A DNA stretch of 64,000 nucleotides, taken from NCBI GenBank assembly GCA_965232165.1, contig CBDDOY010000002.1, positions 248,001 to 312,000 of the forward strand. Direction: 5' to 3'. A program made the position numbers and the translations under genes. The notes under the pieces are model-generated. The model was given only the letters and a program-made list of their open reading frames with translations, was not told the origin of the DNA and did not search any database. Positions 52,927 to 61,914 of the stretch are shown one piece after another; the first letter of the stretch is position 1; each line of letters begins with the position of its first letter. Origin of the DNA: UBA2779 sp965232165. Lineage in GTDB: Bacteria > Spirochaetota > Spirochaetia > DSM-2461.

Positions 52927-55900
52927 TTACAGTATTTCACCCAGCTTCTTAAAGAGTTCCATGCGTCTCAAGGCATCGCTCTCGGCCTGTTCAAAGAGAG
53001 AAAGAGCCTCAACCGGATTTGTTTTCTGCAGTGCCAGATAACGGCGCTCGTTGCGGATGAAATCCTGGTAGTTCATGCTCACCTCCTTTGCGTCCCATTG
53101 AAAGCGTTCACCATCTCCTTTTCGGGGGTCAAAGCGGAACAGCGGCCAATATCCGGATTCCACAGCCCGTTTCATCTCTGCCTGACTCTTACTCATATCT
53201 ATCCCATGATTGATACAGGGGGAGTAGGCGAAGATAATTGACGGTCCAGGATACGCCTCGGCCTCTATCATGGCCTTTTGTGCCTGAGATCTATTAGCGC
53301 CAAGGGCTATGGACGCTACGTAGACATAGCCATAGCTCATGCACATAAGGGGCATGTTCTTCTTGGTTAGCTTCATGCCGCTGCTGGCGAATTTGGCCAC
53401 GGCGCCTATGGGTGTTGACTTGGATGCCTGACCGCCCGTGTTGGAGTACACCTCGGTATCCAGTACAAGGATGTTGACATTTTTTCCCATCGCGACAACA
53501 TGATCCACCCCGGCATAGCCAATATCATAGGCCCATCCGTCACCTCCGATGATCCAGACTGAATTGTCCACGAAATAATCCTGGAGTTCATTGATCTTGG
53601 CCAGAACTTCTTTGGCCTCGATATCGCCGACTTGCTGCAGTGCCTCGGGAAGCAGTCCCTTTATGGTCAGTTGATGATCCTTAGCTTCTTGGTCGGTGTT
53701 TTCAAATATCTCCAGGGCCTTATTGAGGGCCTGGGTTAGTTTCTCCGTCGTGCCCAATTCTAGAATGCGGTTAATCTTAATCCTGAGTAACGCACGGTTG
53801 CTGTCGATTGCCAGGCGCATACCGAAGCCGTACTCGGCGTTGTCTTCGAACAGGCTATTGCCCCATGACGGCCCCCGGCCTTCCTTATTTGTGCAATAAG
53901 GGACGGTGGGAAATGTGCCGCCGTAGATGGAGGAACAGCCGGTGGCGTTCGCTGCGACCATGCGATCTCCGGCGATCTGGGTCATCATCATCACATAAGG
54001 GGTTTCGCCACAGCCGGCACAGGCTCCGGAGAATTCAAACAGGGGCTGTTTGAATTGCAGCCCCTTGAGGCTCGTTGCAGGCGCTCCGTCGAGGACATCC
54101 TCTGGCAGGGAAGAGAAGAATGCCTGGTTATCGTTTTCGCCGGATTTACGTTCTGTTTCGATTGGACTCCATTGGAGAGCCTTGGTCTTGGCCGGGCAGG
54201 TTACCAGACAGACTCCACAGGCTTGGCAGTCTTCAACGAATATCTGAATCCTGTACTGAAGGTCCTTCTCGTTCTTCGTCTTAGATTTGATGGTTTTAAA
54301 GGATTGAGGGGCGCCGTCCAGATCACCCGGCGCGATCTGCTTGGCTCGAATAGCTGCATGGGGGCAAGACTGTGCACACTGGTTGCACTGGATGCAGTTT
54401 TCGCTTACCCATCTGGGCACACGCGGCGCGACACCGCGTTTCTCCAAGCGGGCGGTTCCAATGGGAAGAATCCCGTCGAAGGCCATCTTGCTTACTGGGA
54501 TGTCGTCGCCCCTGAGGGTCATGGTGGGAAGGATTATGTCCTTGGCAAAGTCACCGGCATCATTGGGGATGAGTATGGGTGCGGAATGAGCATCGCCTGT
54601 TGATGCCGGGGGCACCTCCACCTGGTGAAGTCCTTCGGCACTCTTGTCCACCGCATTCCAATTCATCTTGACGATGTCTTCCCCCTTGCTGGCAAAAGAT
54701 TTCTTGATTGCATCCTTCATCAGTTTGATAGCTTCCTGTTCCGGCAATACACCGGATATCTTGAAGAAACAGGCCTGCATCACCGTGTTAATTCGATTTC
54801 CAAGACCTACCTCGCGGGCAATCTTCAGGGCGTTAATGACATAGAATCTAATCTTTCTGTCGATGATGATCTGCTGTTCCTCTCTGGTGAGGCTGGAAAA
54901 TGCCTCATCGGCAGGCGTCTTGGTGTTGAGCAGGAAGGTGCCGCCTTCCTTGACGGGGCCGAGCATATCATAGCGTCCGATGTAGGCCGGATTATGACAG
55001 GCTGCAAAATCGGCCGTCTCTATCAGCCATGGCATGTTCACCGAACTCTTTCCGAATCGGAGATGGCTGGTGGTGATACCGCCAGATTTCTTGGAGTCAT
55101 ATACAAAATATGCCTGGGCATTCATATCGGTGTTGTCGCCGATGATTTTGATGGAATTCTTATTCGCACCAACCGTCCCGTCAGAGCCTAATCCCCAGAA
55201 CATACAGCTTACGACATCAGCCGGGGCGACATTGAGGGTCTCCTTGATTTTCAGGGAGCGGTTGGTGACATCATCATTGATACCCACGGTGAAGTTATGG
55301 AAGCATTCACCGTCGAGATGGTCGTAGACGGCCTTCACCATGGAAGGTGTAAATTCCTTTGAAGAGAGGCCATAGCGTCCTCCGATGATGGAGATGTTCC
55401 TATCGGCTAGGGCGACGGCAATATCCATATAAAGCGGTTCGCCGATGGCGCCGGGTTCCTTGGTTCGGTCAAGCACCGCTATTTTCTTGACGGTATCCGG
55501 CAGGGCGGCCCGCAAATGTTCCGCACTGAATGGGCGATATAGGCGCACCTTGACGGCACCGAGTTTCTCGCCGTTCTTATTGAGTGCCGACAATGTGTGT
55601 TCAATGGTGTCACAGGCCGTTCCCATGGCGACGATGACCTTTTCGGCCTTGGGGTCTCCCACATAGTCAAAGAGCCGGTATTGGCGCCCGATGAGTTTGG
55701 CGGCTTTGTCCATGTATTCCTGCACAATTTTTGGTACTGCCTCATAATACTTGTTCACCGTTTCACGGCCTTGGAAGTATACATCGGGGTTCTGTGCGGC
55801 TACCTTGACAATGGGCTTCTCCGGTCTCATGGCCCTGTCACGGAATCGTGCGATATATTCGGGTTCAATCAGGCTCTTGATTAAATCGAATCCGACTTCC

Positions 55901-56454
55901 TCGACTTTCTGGATTTCATGGCTGGTACGGAATCCATCGAAGAAATTCAAAAAAGGCACCTGGGCTTTCAGGGTAGCCAAATGGCTCACCAGGGCCAGAT
56001 CCATTGTTTCTTGAATTCCATTGGCTGCCATCAGGGCGAATCCCGTGTTGCGGGTACTCATGACATCGGAATGATCCCCAAAGATGGAGAGGGACTGAGC
56101 CGCCAAAGATCTTGCCGAAACATGGAAGACTGTCGGGAGCATCTCTCCTGCGATCTTATGCATATTGGGGATCATCAACAGCAATCCCTGGCTTGCTGTG
56201 AAAGTTGTTGTCATCGCCCCTCCGGAGAGGGCGCCATGAACGGCGCCGGCCGCACCGGCCTCGCTTTGCATTTCGACCACATCAACCGGTTTTCCGAATA
56301 CATTTTTCATCATGATACTGGCCCAGGCATCGGTGTATTCCCCCATCGGGGACGAAGGAGTGATAGGAAAGATTGCGGCGACTTCACTAAATGCGTAAGA
56401 CACATGAGCGGCCGCCGTATTACCGTCAATAGTAACCATTTGCTTATTTGACAT
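52927..56454 (-). CDS. nifJ: Pyruvate:ferredoxin (flavodoxin) oxidoreductase
   Basis: This single-chain enzyme of 1175 residues converts pyruvate and CoA to acetyl-CoA and CO2, reducing ferredoxin. The N-terminal domain I begins VTIDGNTAAAHVSYAFSEVA. Two 4Fe-4S motifs are present in a ferredoxin domain (CIQCNQCAQSCPHAA near residue 686 and CQACGVCLVTCP near 742), with a further cluster ligand set around FEFSGACAGCGETPY near 815. The TPP-binding segment GDGWAYDIGYAGVDH is near 963, followed by VYSNTGGQAS. It is the key enzyme of anaerobic fermentation. It faces its own promoter at 56486-56515. Confidence 0.97.
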   Translation of the reverse strand: MSNKQMVTIDGNTAAAHVSYAFSEVAAIFPITPSSPMGEYTDAWASIMMKNVFGKPVDVVEMQSEAGAAGAVHGALSGGAMTTTFTASQGLLLMIPNMHKIAGEMLPTVFHVSARSLAAQSLSIFGDHSDVMSTRNTGFALMAANGIQETMDLALVSHLATLKAQVPFLNFFDGFRTSHEIQKVEEVGFDLIKSLIEPEYIARFRDRAMRPEKPIVKVAAQNPDVYFQGRETVNKYYEAVPKIVQEYMDKAAKLIGRQYRLFDYVGDPKAEKVIVAMGTACDTIEHTLSALNKNGEKLGAVKVRLYRPFSAEHLRAALPDTVKKIAVLDRTKEPGAIGEPLYMDIAVALADRNISIIGGRYGLSSKEFTPSMVKAVYDHLDGECFHNFTVGINDDVTNRSLKIKETLNVAPADVVSCMFWGLGSDGTVGANKNSIKIIGDNTDMNAQAYFVYDSKKSGGITTSHLRFGKSSVNMPWLIETADFAACHNPAYIGRYDMLGPVKEGGTFLLNTKTPADEAFSSLTREEQQIIIDRKIRFYVINALKIAREVGLGNRINTVMQACFFKISGVLPEQEAIKLMKDAIKKSFASKGEDIVKMNWNAVDKSAEGLHQVEVPPASTGDAHSAPILIPNDAGDFAKDIILPTMTLRGDDIPVSKMAFDGILPIGTARLEKRGVAPRVPRWVSENCIQCNQCAQSCPHAAIRAKQIAPGDLDGAPQSFKTIKSKTKNEKDLQYRIQIFVEDCQACGVCLVTCPAKTKALQWSPIETERKSGENDNQAFFSSLPEDVLDGAPATSLKGLQFKQPLFEFSGACAGCGETPYVMMMTQIAGDRMVAANATGCSSIYGGTFPTVPYCTNKEGRGPSWGNSLFEDNAEYGFGMRLAIDSNRALLRIKINRILELGTTEKLTQALNKALEIFENTDQEAKDHQLTIKGLLPEALQQVGDIEAKEVLAKINELQDYFVDNSVWIIGGDGWAYDIGYAGVDHVVAMGKNVNILVLDTEVYSNTGGQASKSTPIGAVAKFASSGMKLTKKNMPLMCMSYGYVYVASIALGANRSQAQKAMIEAEAYPGPSIIFAYSPCINHGIDMSKSQAEMKRAVESGYWPLFRFDPRKGDGERFQWDAKEVSMNYQDFIRNERRYLALQKTNPVEALSLFEQAESDALRRMELFKKLGEIL

Positions 56455-56485
56455 GAGAACATCCTTTTAGATTAGAAGCTAGTTC

Positions 56486-56515
56486 AGTATAACCTGTTCA
56501 TCCCGTAAATTCCAA
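56486..56515 (-). promoter_or_regulatory. Putative nifJ promoter
   Basis: On the minus strand TTGGAA (56515-56510) and TATACT (56491-56486) are separated by 18 bases. They would start transcription about 25 bases before the ATG, which is preceded by AAAAGGATG. Confidence 0.5.
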
Positions 56516-56598
56516 GCCTCTGTATGGAAATTCCTCAAGAACCTGGTTCAGATTCTGATTTCGGGCATGTTGCCGGAGGCTGTCGGACTGAAGCTATA

Positions 56599-56760
56599 GG
56601 GCACCTCTAAAAAACCCATTTAGTTCTTGACTGATCTTTTCCGCCGCTACTGCGTTGTCAAAATACTCACGTAGCTTAAGCTACGCCCTTAGCTTTTGCC
56701 GCCTTGTATCGACAAAAAATTTCTTCGTCAATTTCCTAAAGCTGTTTTTTAGAGATGCCC
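56599..56760 (+). repeat. GGGCACCTC mobile repeat, copy H (complete)
   Basis: A 162-bp element flanked by TATA on both sides (56595-56598 and 56761-56764). It lies upstream of the nifJ promoter in intergenic DNA. The core contains the palindrome GTAGCTTAAGCTAC. Confidence 0.92.
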
Positions 56761-56764
56761 TATA

Positions 56765-57188
56765 CATAATAGCGTTCCGAATGTTGCGGGCGGTTCAATA
56801 GGCTGAATTAGCGGCGGTCCGCAACCGTTTGAAAACCTGCACTGTCAGGAAAAGAACTATAGGAGCCCTGTATAGTTGACCCATTGGGCCTCGGCAAAGG
56901 CCCTTACGGAACAGAATATGTGGGGCAAGCGGTTTCTTAGCCTAAATGAGCCGAAATTGAAGCAATGGGGCTGAGACGGGGCGGAAAAGGTAAATCATTT
57001 TTTAACCGAACTATATATGCCAGCACGTATTTGCTGCCCGCCATTAAGCTTTGGGGCGCTATAAAAGTTATAGACACCTTGCTGAAGCCATCCCCGCAAG
57101 GAGTGCTGCTTCTCTCCCTTGAATCCTCACCCGGATGTGCCTGAATCCTATCGGGGTCAATTTGCCGGTATGCCGTTAAGGTGATAGG
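56765..57188. other. Intergenic region between copy H and the secreted-protein gene
   Basis: No gene is supported. A plus-strand frame at about 56973-57143 (FFNRTIYASTYLLPAIKLWG) looks protein-like but has no start, ribosome site or family I recognise; it may be a gene remnant. The promoter for the 57198 gene should lie here. Confidence 0.3.
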
Positions 57189-57197
57189 ATGACCGTC

Positions 57198-57659
57198 ATG
57201 AGGAAACTGAATCTCGTATTTCTTCTCTCATTTATAGCGGGGTTTCTGCAGGCGCAGGAGCATGTGCTCCCCGTTGCCGGAGAATTGACCGCCAAACTCG
57301 GCTGGACTCTTCAGGATGCCATTGAGAATTTCGGCTATCCGCAGCATGTATTCGCTCATCGCGGCGAGTCCCCTGAAGAAGATAACAGCGTGTTCTATTA
57401 TGACGATCACCGCTATCTCTTTTTCTTCCAGGACAGGGTGTGGCAAATAAGGGCTGACGAACGCTGGATTGGCGTGATAGACGGAGTGCAAATGGGCATG
57501 AGCCTCGAGGCTGTCGAGAAACTCTGGGGTCCGCCCATTAACCGCATCGATGATGATCCGACATGGACACTCCCGGACAGGGGTTATCCGGTCAGGATCA
57601 AACTGTACTTTGAGGAGGATCGCCTCATCGATATTTATGTCTATAGGGGGGACTGGTGA
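57198..57659 (+). CDS. Small secreted protein of unknown function
   Basis: The protein is about 153 residues with a classical signal peptide (LNLVFLLSFIAGFLQAQ) and no lipobox. The mature part has two similar halves, each beginning with an amphipathic helix and a WGxP/FGYP turn (TLQDAIENFGYPQHV; SLEAVEKLWGPPINR) and ending in beta strands, an arrangement like small BamE/SmpA-type periplasmic domains. AGGATG precedes ATG 57198; ATG 57189 is possible. Its stop overlaps the aroDE start. Confidence 0.65.
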   Translation: MRKLNLVFLLSFIAGFLQAQEHVLPVAGELTAKLGWTLQDAIENFGYPQHVFAHRGESPEEDNSVFYYDDHRYLFFFQDRVWQIRADERWIGVIDGVQMGMSLEAVEKLWGPPINRIDDDPTWTLPDRGYPVRIKLYFEEDRLIDIYVYRGDW

Positions 57660-59185
57660 GCCGGCTCTGCCTCACTTTGACGGCGCCGGATATCGAGGGA
57701 ATGATACGGCAGGCCGAGTCCTGCCTGCCCTGGATTGATCTGGCCGAGCTGCGGGTGGACCTCCTTATGCCTACAGAACGGTCCAATGCATCCCTCCTCA
57801 CACGGCGTCTTAACATCCCCCTGATTCTCACTATTCTCCGTGAAGAGGATGGCGGAGAGTGGGGGAGGCGTGGAGAAACCGCAGAGGAGAGGAAACTCCT
57901 CTTTGAACGGCTTCTTACCTCGGGCAACTGGTATTGCGTGGAACTGGAACATGACGGTCTATTTCGTTTCCTTGTCCATGCCGCTCAGGCATCAGGGTGC
58001 CGTGTACTGTGCGCCTGCGGCGATTCGAGGGGGACCCTGTTGGATGAGCCGTCCCAGGAACTTGCGGGCTTCTTCGAGGAAACAGCGGCACATGGCGCCA
58101 TTCCCAAGCTTGCCGCACAATGCGGCTCGAGCCGCCATCTCCTGGCCCTCTCGCGCTTGTCTCATGCCATAAGAAAAATCCCCGAAAAAGTGCTCTATGG
58201 TCTGGGGGAGTACGGTGCTCCTTCCCTCATCCTGGCCGAGAGATTCGGCTCCTCATGGGCCTATGTCCACGCCGATACATATTCTCCCGTATCTTCTAAC
58301 GCCTCCGCCGGCCGGTCTGAGGAAGCCGGCCCCCCGGGGCATCTGCACCCCCAGGTGTTGAATGAGCTGTACAGATTCAGGGAAATCCGAGACAGCACCC
58401 CTCTCTACGCCGTAATCGGCAGGCCCATAAGTCATAGCCGATCACCGATGATTCACAATGGCCTGCTCAAACAGCATGGTCTCCCGGGCAGCTATATCCC
58501 TATCCTTGCGGATGATTTGGACGATCTTCTGAAAACCTGCGGTATTCTCGGCATTAGCGGCCTGTCCGTTACGGTTCCTCATAAAGAGAAGGCGCTGGCA
58601 GTCGGCAATCGGGCCGATAGCCTCGCCATTCGTATAGGGGCGGCCAATACCCTGGTAAGAGACGATGGAGGCTGGTCTGCGTACAACACGGACGCATCGG
58701 GCTTCATGTCGAGCCTGCTCAAGGCCATGAGTCTTGATGATGAGCGGGATTTAAAGGGTCTCAAGGCCCTCATCATCGGTTCAGGGGGCGCCGCCAGGGC
58801 GGCCGTCCACGTCCTAAGCGAGGCCGGTGTCCATCTGGTCATTCTCAATCGGACCATAGCGAAGGCCGCGAAACTGGCTGCAAAGACGGGCGCCCAATAC
58901 GGAGTTCTGCATCCTGATTCAAGCGTCCTGACCGGCGGTGTCGATATCGCCGTTCAGACGACCACGGTCGGCATGGCCCCGGATACGGACTCGGACCCCA
59001 TCCCTTGGTGGAATCCTGCCGGATGCACCCTCGTTTACGATATGATCTACAACCCTGAGGAAACGGCTTTCTTGAAACGGGCCGCATCCCTCGGGGTGCC
59101 GACCGTGAATGGAGCGGGCATGCTCATGGCGCAGGCCGTCTTGCAATTTGAGTTGTTTACCGGAGCAGCTTTGGGGCGCCTCTGA
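57656..59185 (+). CDS. aroDE: Bifunctional 3-dehydroquinate dehydratase/shikimate dehydrogenase (AroD domain possibly inactive)
   Basis: The 509-residue fusion would catalyse steps 3 and 4 of the shikimate pathway. The C-terminal half is a clear AroE: YAVIGRPISHSRSPMIHN, VTVPHKE with the catalytic lysine, AYNTDASG and GSGGAARAA. The N-terminal half resembles type I AroD (LAELRVDLL, IPKLAAQ with the Schiff-base lysine). However, the block that should carry the catalytic histidine reads VLCACGDSRGT, and the later ISRL-type arginine block reads APSLIL. The last codons (GRL, stop) come from mobile repeat copy I; excising it gives an ending EEA. GTG 57656 overlaps the preceding stop. Confidence 0.88.
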   Translation: MSRLCLTLTAPDIEGMIRQAESCLPWIDLAELRVDLLMPTERSNASLLTRRLNIPLILTILREEDGGEWGRRGETAEERKLLFERLLTSGNWYCVELEHDGLFRFLVHAAQASGCRVLCACGDSRGTLLDEPSQELAGFFEETAAHGAIPKLAAQCGSSRHLLALSRLSHAIRKIPEKVLYGLGEYGAPSLILAERFGSSWAYVHADTYSPVSSNASAGRSEEAGPPGHLHPQVLNELYRFREIRDSTPLYAVIGRPISHSRSPMIHNGLLKQHGLPGSYIPILADDLDDLLKTCGILGISGLSVTVPHKEKALAVGNRADSLAIRIGAANTLVRDDGGWSAYNTDASGFMSSLLKAMSLDDERDLKGLKALIIGSGGAARAAVHVLSEAGVHLVILNRTIAKAAKLAAKTGAQYGVLHPDSSVLTGGVDIAVQTTTVGMAPDTDSDPIPWWNPAGCTLVYDMIYNPEETAFLKRAASLGVPTVNGAGMLMAQAVLQFELFTGAALGRL

Positions 59186-59318
59186 AAAATCCCGCCCGGT
59201 TCTTGGCCCGAGCTTTTCCGCCTGCCTGCCTTTGGCCGGTCTGCCTGCACTCTCTGCACTGCCTGATGCAGGCGAAAATTCTCTTTGTCAATTTCCCAAA
59301 GCTGTTTTAGAGATGCCC
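59174..59318 (+). repeat. GGGCACCTC mobile repeat, copy I (complete, diverged)
   Basis: A 145-bp element flanked by TTTG on both sides (59170-59173 and 59319-59322). It is GC-richer than the others, begins GGGCGCCTC and ends GAGATGCCC. It provides the aroDE stop codon. The following 200 bases to the convergent copA gene hold no gene; an isolated AGGGCATCTCT near 59519 may be another fragment of the repeat. Confidence 0.88.
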
Positions 59319-59530
59319 TTTGGAGGAAGCATAGGGCTGGCACGGTTATCGCCGCAGATTATGCCGAACTACCCGCCTTGTCACAAAATACTCCTTTGGA
59401 AAATCCCTCATCTCGCGGCGCAGGGCGGTTCTCTTGCATCTAGGACGCTGTTTCATTGAGACTTTCCATACACCAAGCCGAGGGTATTGGCCCAATAAGG
59501 GGAAATTCCGGCAGTGCAGGGCATCTCTCC

Positions 59531-61693
59531 TTACTTTCGATGACGTTTCATTCCCAGAGAGTTTAGAATAACCGCAATGGAACTCATACTCATCGCAGCC
59601 TCGGCCATCAGTGGATGAACGAAGGCGGCGGCCGCAGCAGGCAGGGCGACCAGATTATATATGAAGGCCCAGATAAGGTTTCCCTGTATCTTCTTCGTCA
59701 TCAGTTTCGAGAGTTTCAGGGTCTCCACTATCTTCTCAAGCCCTCCCTTTACAATCACGACATCGCCTGCTTCCATTGAGAGATCGGTGCCATGGGCCAG
59801 GGCAAAGCCGACATCCGCTGCCTTCAAGGCTGCCGCGTCGTTGATGCCGTCACCTATCATGCCGACTCGCAGACCCTGTTGCTGGTAGGATTGAACGATG
59901 CGGAGCTTGTCCTCGGGGGTAAGTCCGGCCCGCACATCTTCTGAAGGGATTCCCACCTTCTCGGCGATTTCTGATGCCGCAGCCTGGCCGTCGCCGGTGG
60001 CCATGACGGGACGCACGGCACGGGCTTTCAGCGAGGTAATGGCCATGGCAGCCTCCGGCCTTACTTCGTCGTTCAGAACTATGAGCCCAACGAATTTATC
60101 AGACCTATACACGGCAACAAGGGTTCCCTGAGTGTCTTCCATGGTATCTTCGGCCCTGACTCGTCCGATGAAGTAGGATATTCCGTCCACCAGACCGGAA
60201 ATGCCCTCACCGGCGATCTCCTGTACATCCTCAACCGGCGGCAGAGTATCTGATTCATCGGGGGCCGCCCATGCTGCAATGGCATGAGCAAGGGGATGAA
60301 CCGAATAATTTTCCAATGCCGCCGCACGGCGTCTGTCCTGGTCAGATAAATCGGAGAAACTGACGATGGGTTTGCCCTCTGTCAAGGTGCCGGTTTTGTC
60401 GACGACGATGATGTCAAGCTCTCCAGACATCTGAAGGGCCTCACCGCCCTTGATAAGAAGCCCCCGCCTGGCGGCTAATCCGCTGCCCACACTCACGGCC
60501 ACCGGTGCGGCAAGGCCAAGGGCGCAGGGACAGGCCACCACCAGCATGGATACCATGGCAAACACCCCTGTAGTCCAAGGACCTGCGTCCACTGGAATCC
60601 AGACAAACAGAGCGGATGCCCAGCGCAGCATGGGGAGAAATGAATCATACAGCAGAACCCAGGATCCGAATGTGATGAGGGCCAGGCCCAACACCGCCGG
60701 CACGAATACCCCGGAAACTCTATCGGCCAGGGCTTGGAGCGGAACCTGCACTCCCTGCGCCTGTTCCACGAGTCTGAGCATTTTAGAGAGAAAAGTGTCC
60801 GCCCCCGTCTTGGTTACTGTCACATCCAAGTGACCGGTTTCCAGGACGGTGCCTCCGATGACATCGTCACCTGCAGTCTTCGAGACTGGCATGGGTTCAC
60901 CGGAAATCATGGACTCATTGACTGCGCCTTTTCCGATGGTGACTCTTCCATCCAGCGGTATCCTTTCACCGCCGCGGATACGGATCAGTGCACCTTCGCT
61001 GACCGCTTTCACCGGCAGTGTGAGTACGCTGTTCTCGGTCACCAGATTGACATAACCGTCATCCGTTAAGCACAATTCGCGCAGATCGGCACCGGCCCTG
61101 CGCCGCAGATATGCTTCTACTAGCCGTCCGCTGAGATGAAAGGCCGGCAGCATCGATGCCATGGCCCCAAAAGACCATATAGGAAGCTCGGCGATAGCCA
61201 GCAGCGATGTTGTCCAGGCTGCCAAGGTTCCCAGACTTACCAGCGTATCCATATTGGCATGACGGTGAGTGATGGCCGCCCAGGCCCCTTTCAAGATGAT
61301 ACGTCCCGGTCCCAGCATGGCCGCGGCGCCCAGCATGGCCTCGGCGAGGGGCAGCCAGGAAAGGTGAATGCCGCTCATATGGATTGACATCAGGGTTATA
61401 GCGGGCAGGGCTAACACCCAGGCGATCAGCATTCGACGGCGGGCCGCCTTGAACATCGCGCTGCTCTCATCTTCGGTGGGGACATCTTTTCTCGGTATGT
61501 AACCGGCCTTGCGGACAGCGGCGGCGAAGTCTTCCCATTCCAGTAAACCGTCTGTCACCAGATAAGCCCGCCCATCGGTTAGTTTCACCGAGACATACTT
61601 CACACCCGGAAGCCGGTATAACACCTTCTCGACATGGCGTGTACACGAGACGCAGGTCATGCCGTCGACGGCATAGTTCAAGTCGGCAGGCAT
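59531..61693 (-). CDS. copA: Copper-type P1B ATPase
   Basis: This 720-residue heavy-metal efflux ATPase has one N-terminal HMA domain (GMTCVSCTRHVEKVL) and the intramembrane metal motif CPCALG. It also has the phosphorylation site DKTGTLTEG near residue 425, the nucleotide-binding HP motif SVHPLAHAIAAW and the hinge GDGINDAAAL. The CPC motif and MTCxxC box fit Cu(I) export across the inner membrane. It starts two bases after a 65-codon gene in what appears to be the proA-proB transcript. Confidence 0.94.
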   Translation of the reverse strand: MPADLNYAVDGMTCVSCTRHVEKVLYRLPGVKYVSVKLTDGRAYLVTDGLLEWEDFAAAVRKAGYIPRKDVPTEDESSAMFKAARRRMLIAWVLALPAITLMSIHMSGIHLSWLPLAEAMLGAAAMLGPGRIILKGAWAAITHRHANMDTLVSLGTLAAWTTSLLAIAELPIWSFGAMASMLPAFHLSGRLVEAYLRRRAGADLRELCLTDDGYVNLVTENSVLTLPVKAVSEGALIRIRGGERIPLDGRVTIGKGAVNESMISGEPMPVSKTAGDDVIGGTVLETGHLDVTVTKTGADTFLSKMLRLVEQAQGVQVPLQALADRVSGVFVPAVLGLALITFGSWVLLYDSFLPMLRWASALFVWIPVDAGPWTTGVFAMVSMLVVACPCALGLAAPVAVSVGSGLAARRGLLIKGGEALQMSGELDIIVVDKTGTLTEGKPIVSFSDLSDQDRRRAAALENYSVHPLAHAIAAWAAPDESDTLPPVEDVQEIAGEGISGLVDGISYFIGRVRAEDTMEDTQGTLVAVYRSDKFVGLIVLNDEVRPEAAMAITSLKARAVRPVMATGDGQAAASEIAEKVGIPSEDVRAGLTPEDKLRIVQSYQQQGLRVGMIGDGINDAAALKAADVGFALAHGTDLSMEAGDVVIVKGGLEKIVETLKLSKLMTKKIQGNLIWAFIYNLVALPAAAAAFVHPLMAEAAMSMSSIAVILNSLGMKRHRK

Positions 61694-61695
61694 GG

Positions 61696-61893
61696 TTATT
61701 TTATCAAGATAAGATGAGAATCACTTGACCTGCCGAGTTCGTACACGATGCAGCGGGCATCCTCTTCATGCTGTTTGACAATGATGCGCCGTCCGCCCAA
61801 TTTCGATTCCGCCCGCAAGAGAACGCGCCTGTTTTCTTCCTCACTCACTTCGTTCAACAGCCGTTTCCGATTCTTCAGTTTTGTTTTGTCCAA
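61696..61893 (-). CDS. Small basic hypothetical protein between proB and copA
   Basis: The 65-residue, highly charged protein (KTKLKNRKRLLNEVSEEENR at the N-terminus; GGRRIIVKQHEEDARCIVYEL later) has a single cysteine and no membrane segment. I recognise no family. It lies 21 bases after proB and two bases before copA on the same strand, so it is likely cotranscribed with copA and might be translated to couple or regulate it. Confidence 0.55.
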   Translation of the reverse strand: MDKTKLKNRKRLLNEVSEEENRRVLLRAESKLGGRRIIVKQHEEDARCIVYELGRSSDSHLILIK

Positions 61894-61914
61894 AATCTAT
61901 TCGTTCTGCCATAC

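Noticed and set aside
56973..57143. Possible gene upstream of the 57198 gene.
   Set aside because: The frame looks protein-like but has no start codon with a ribosome site and no family resemblance, so it is only mentioned as a possible remnant.
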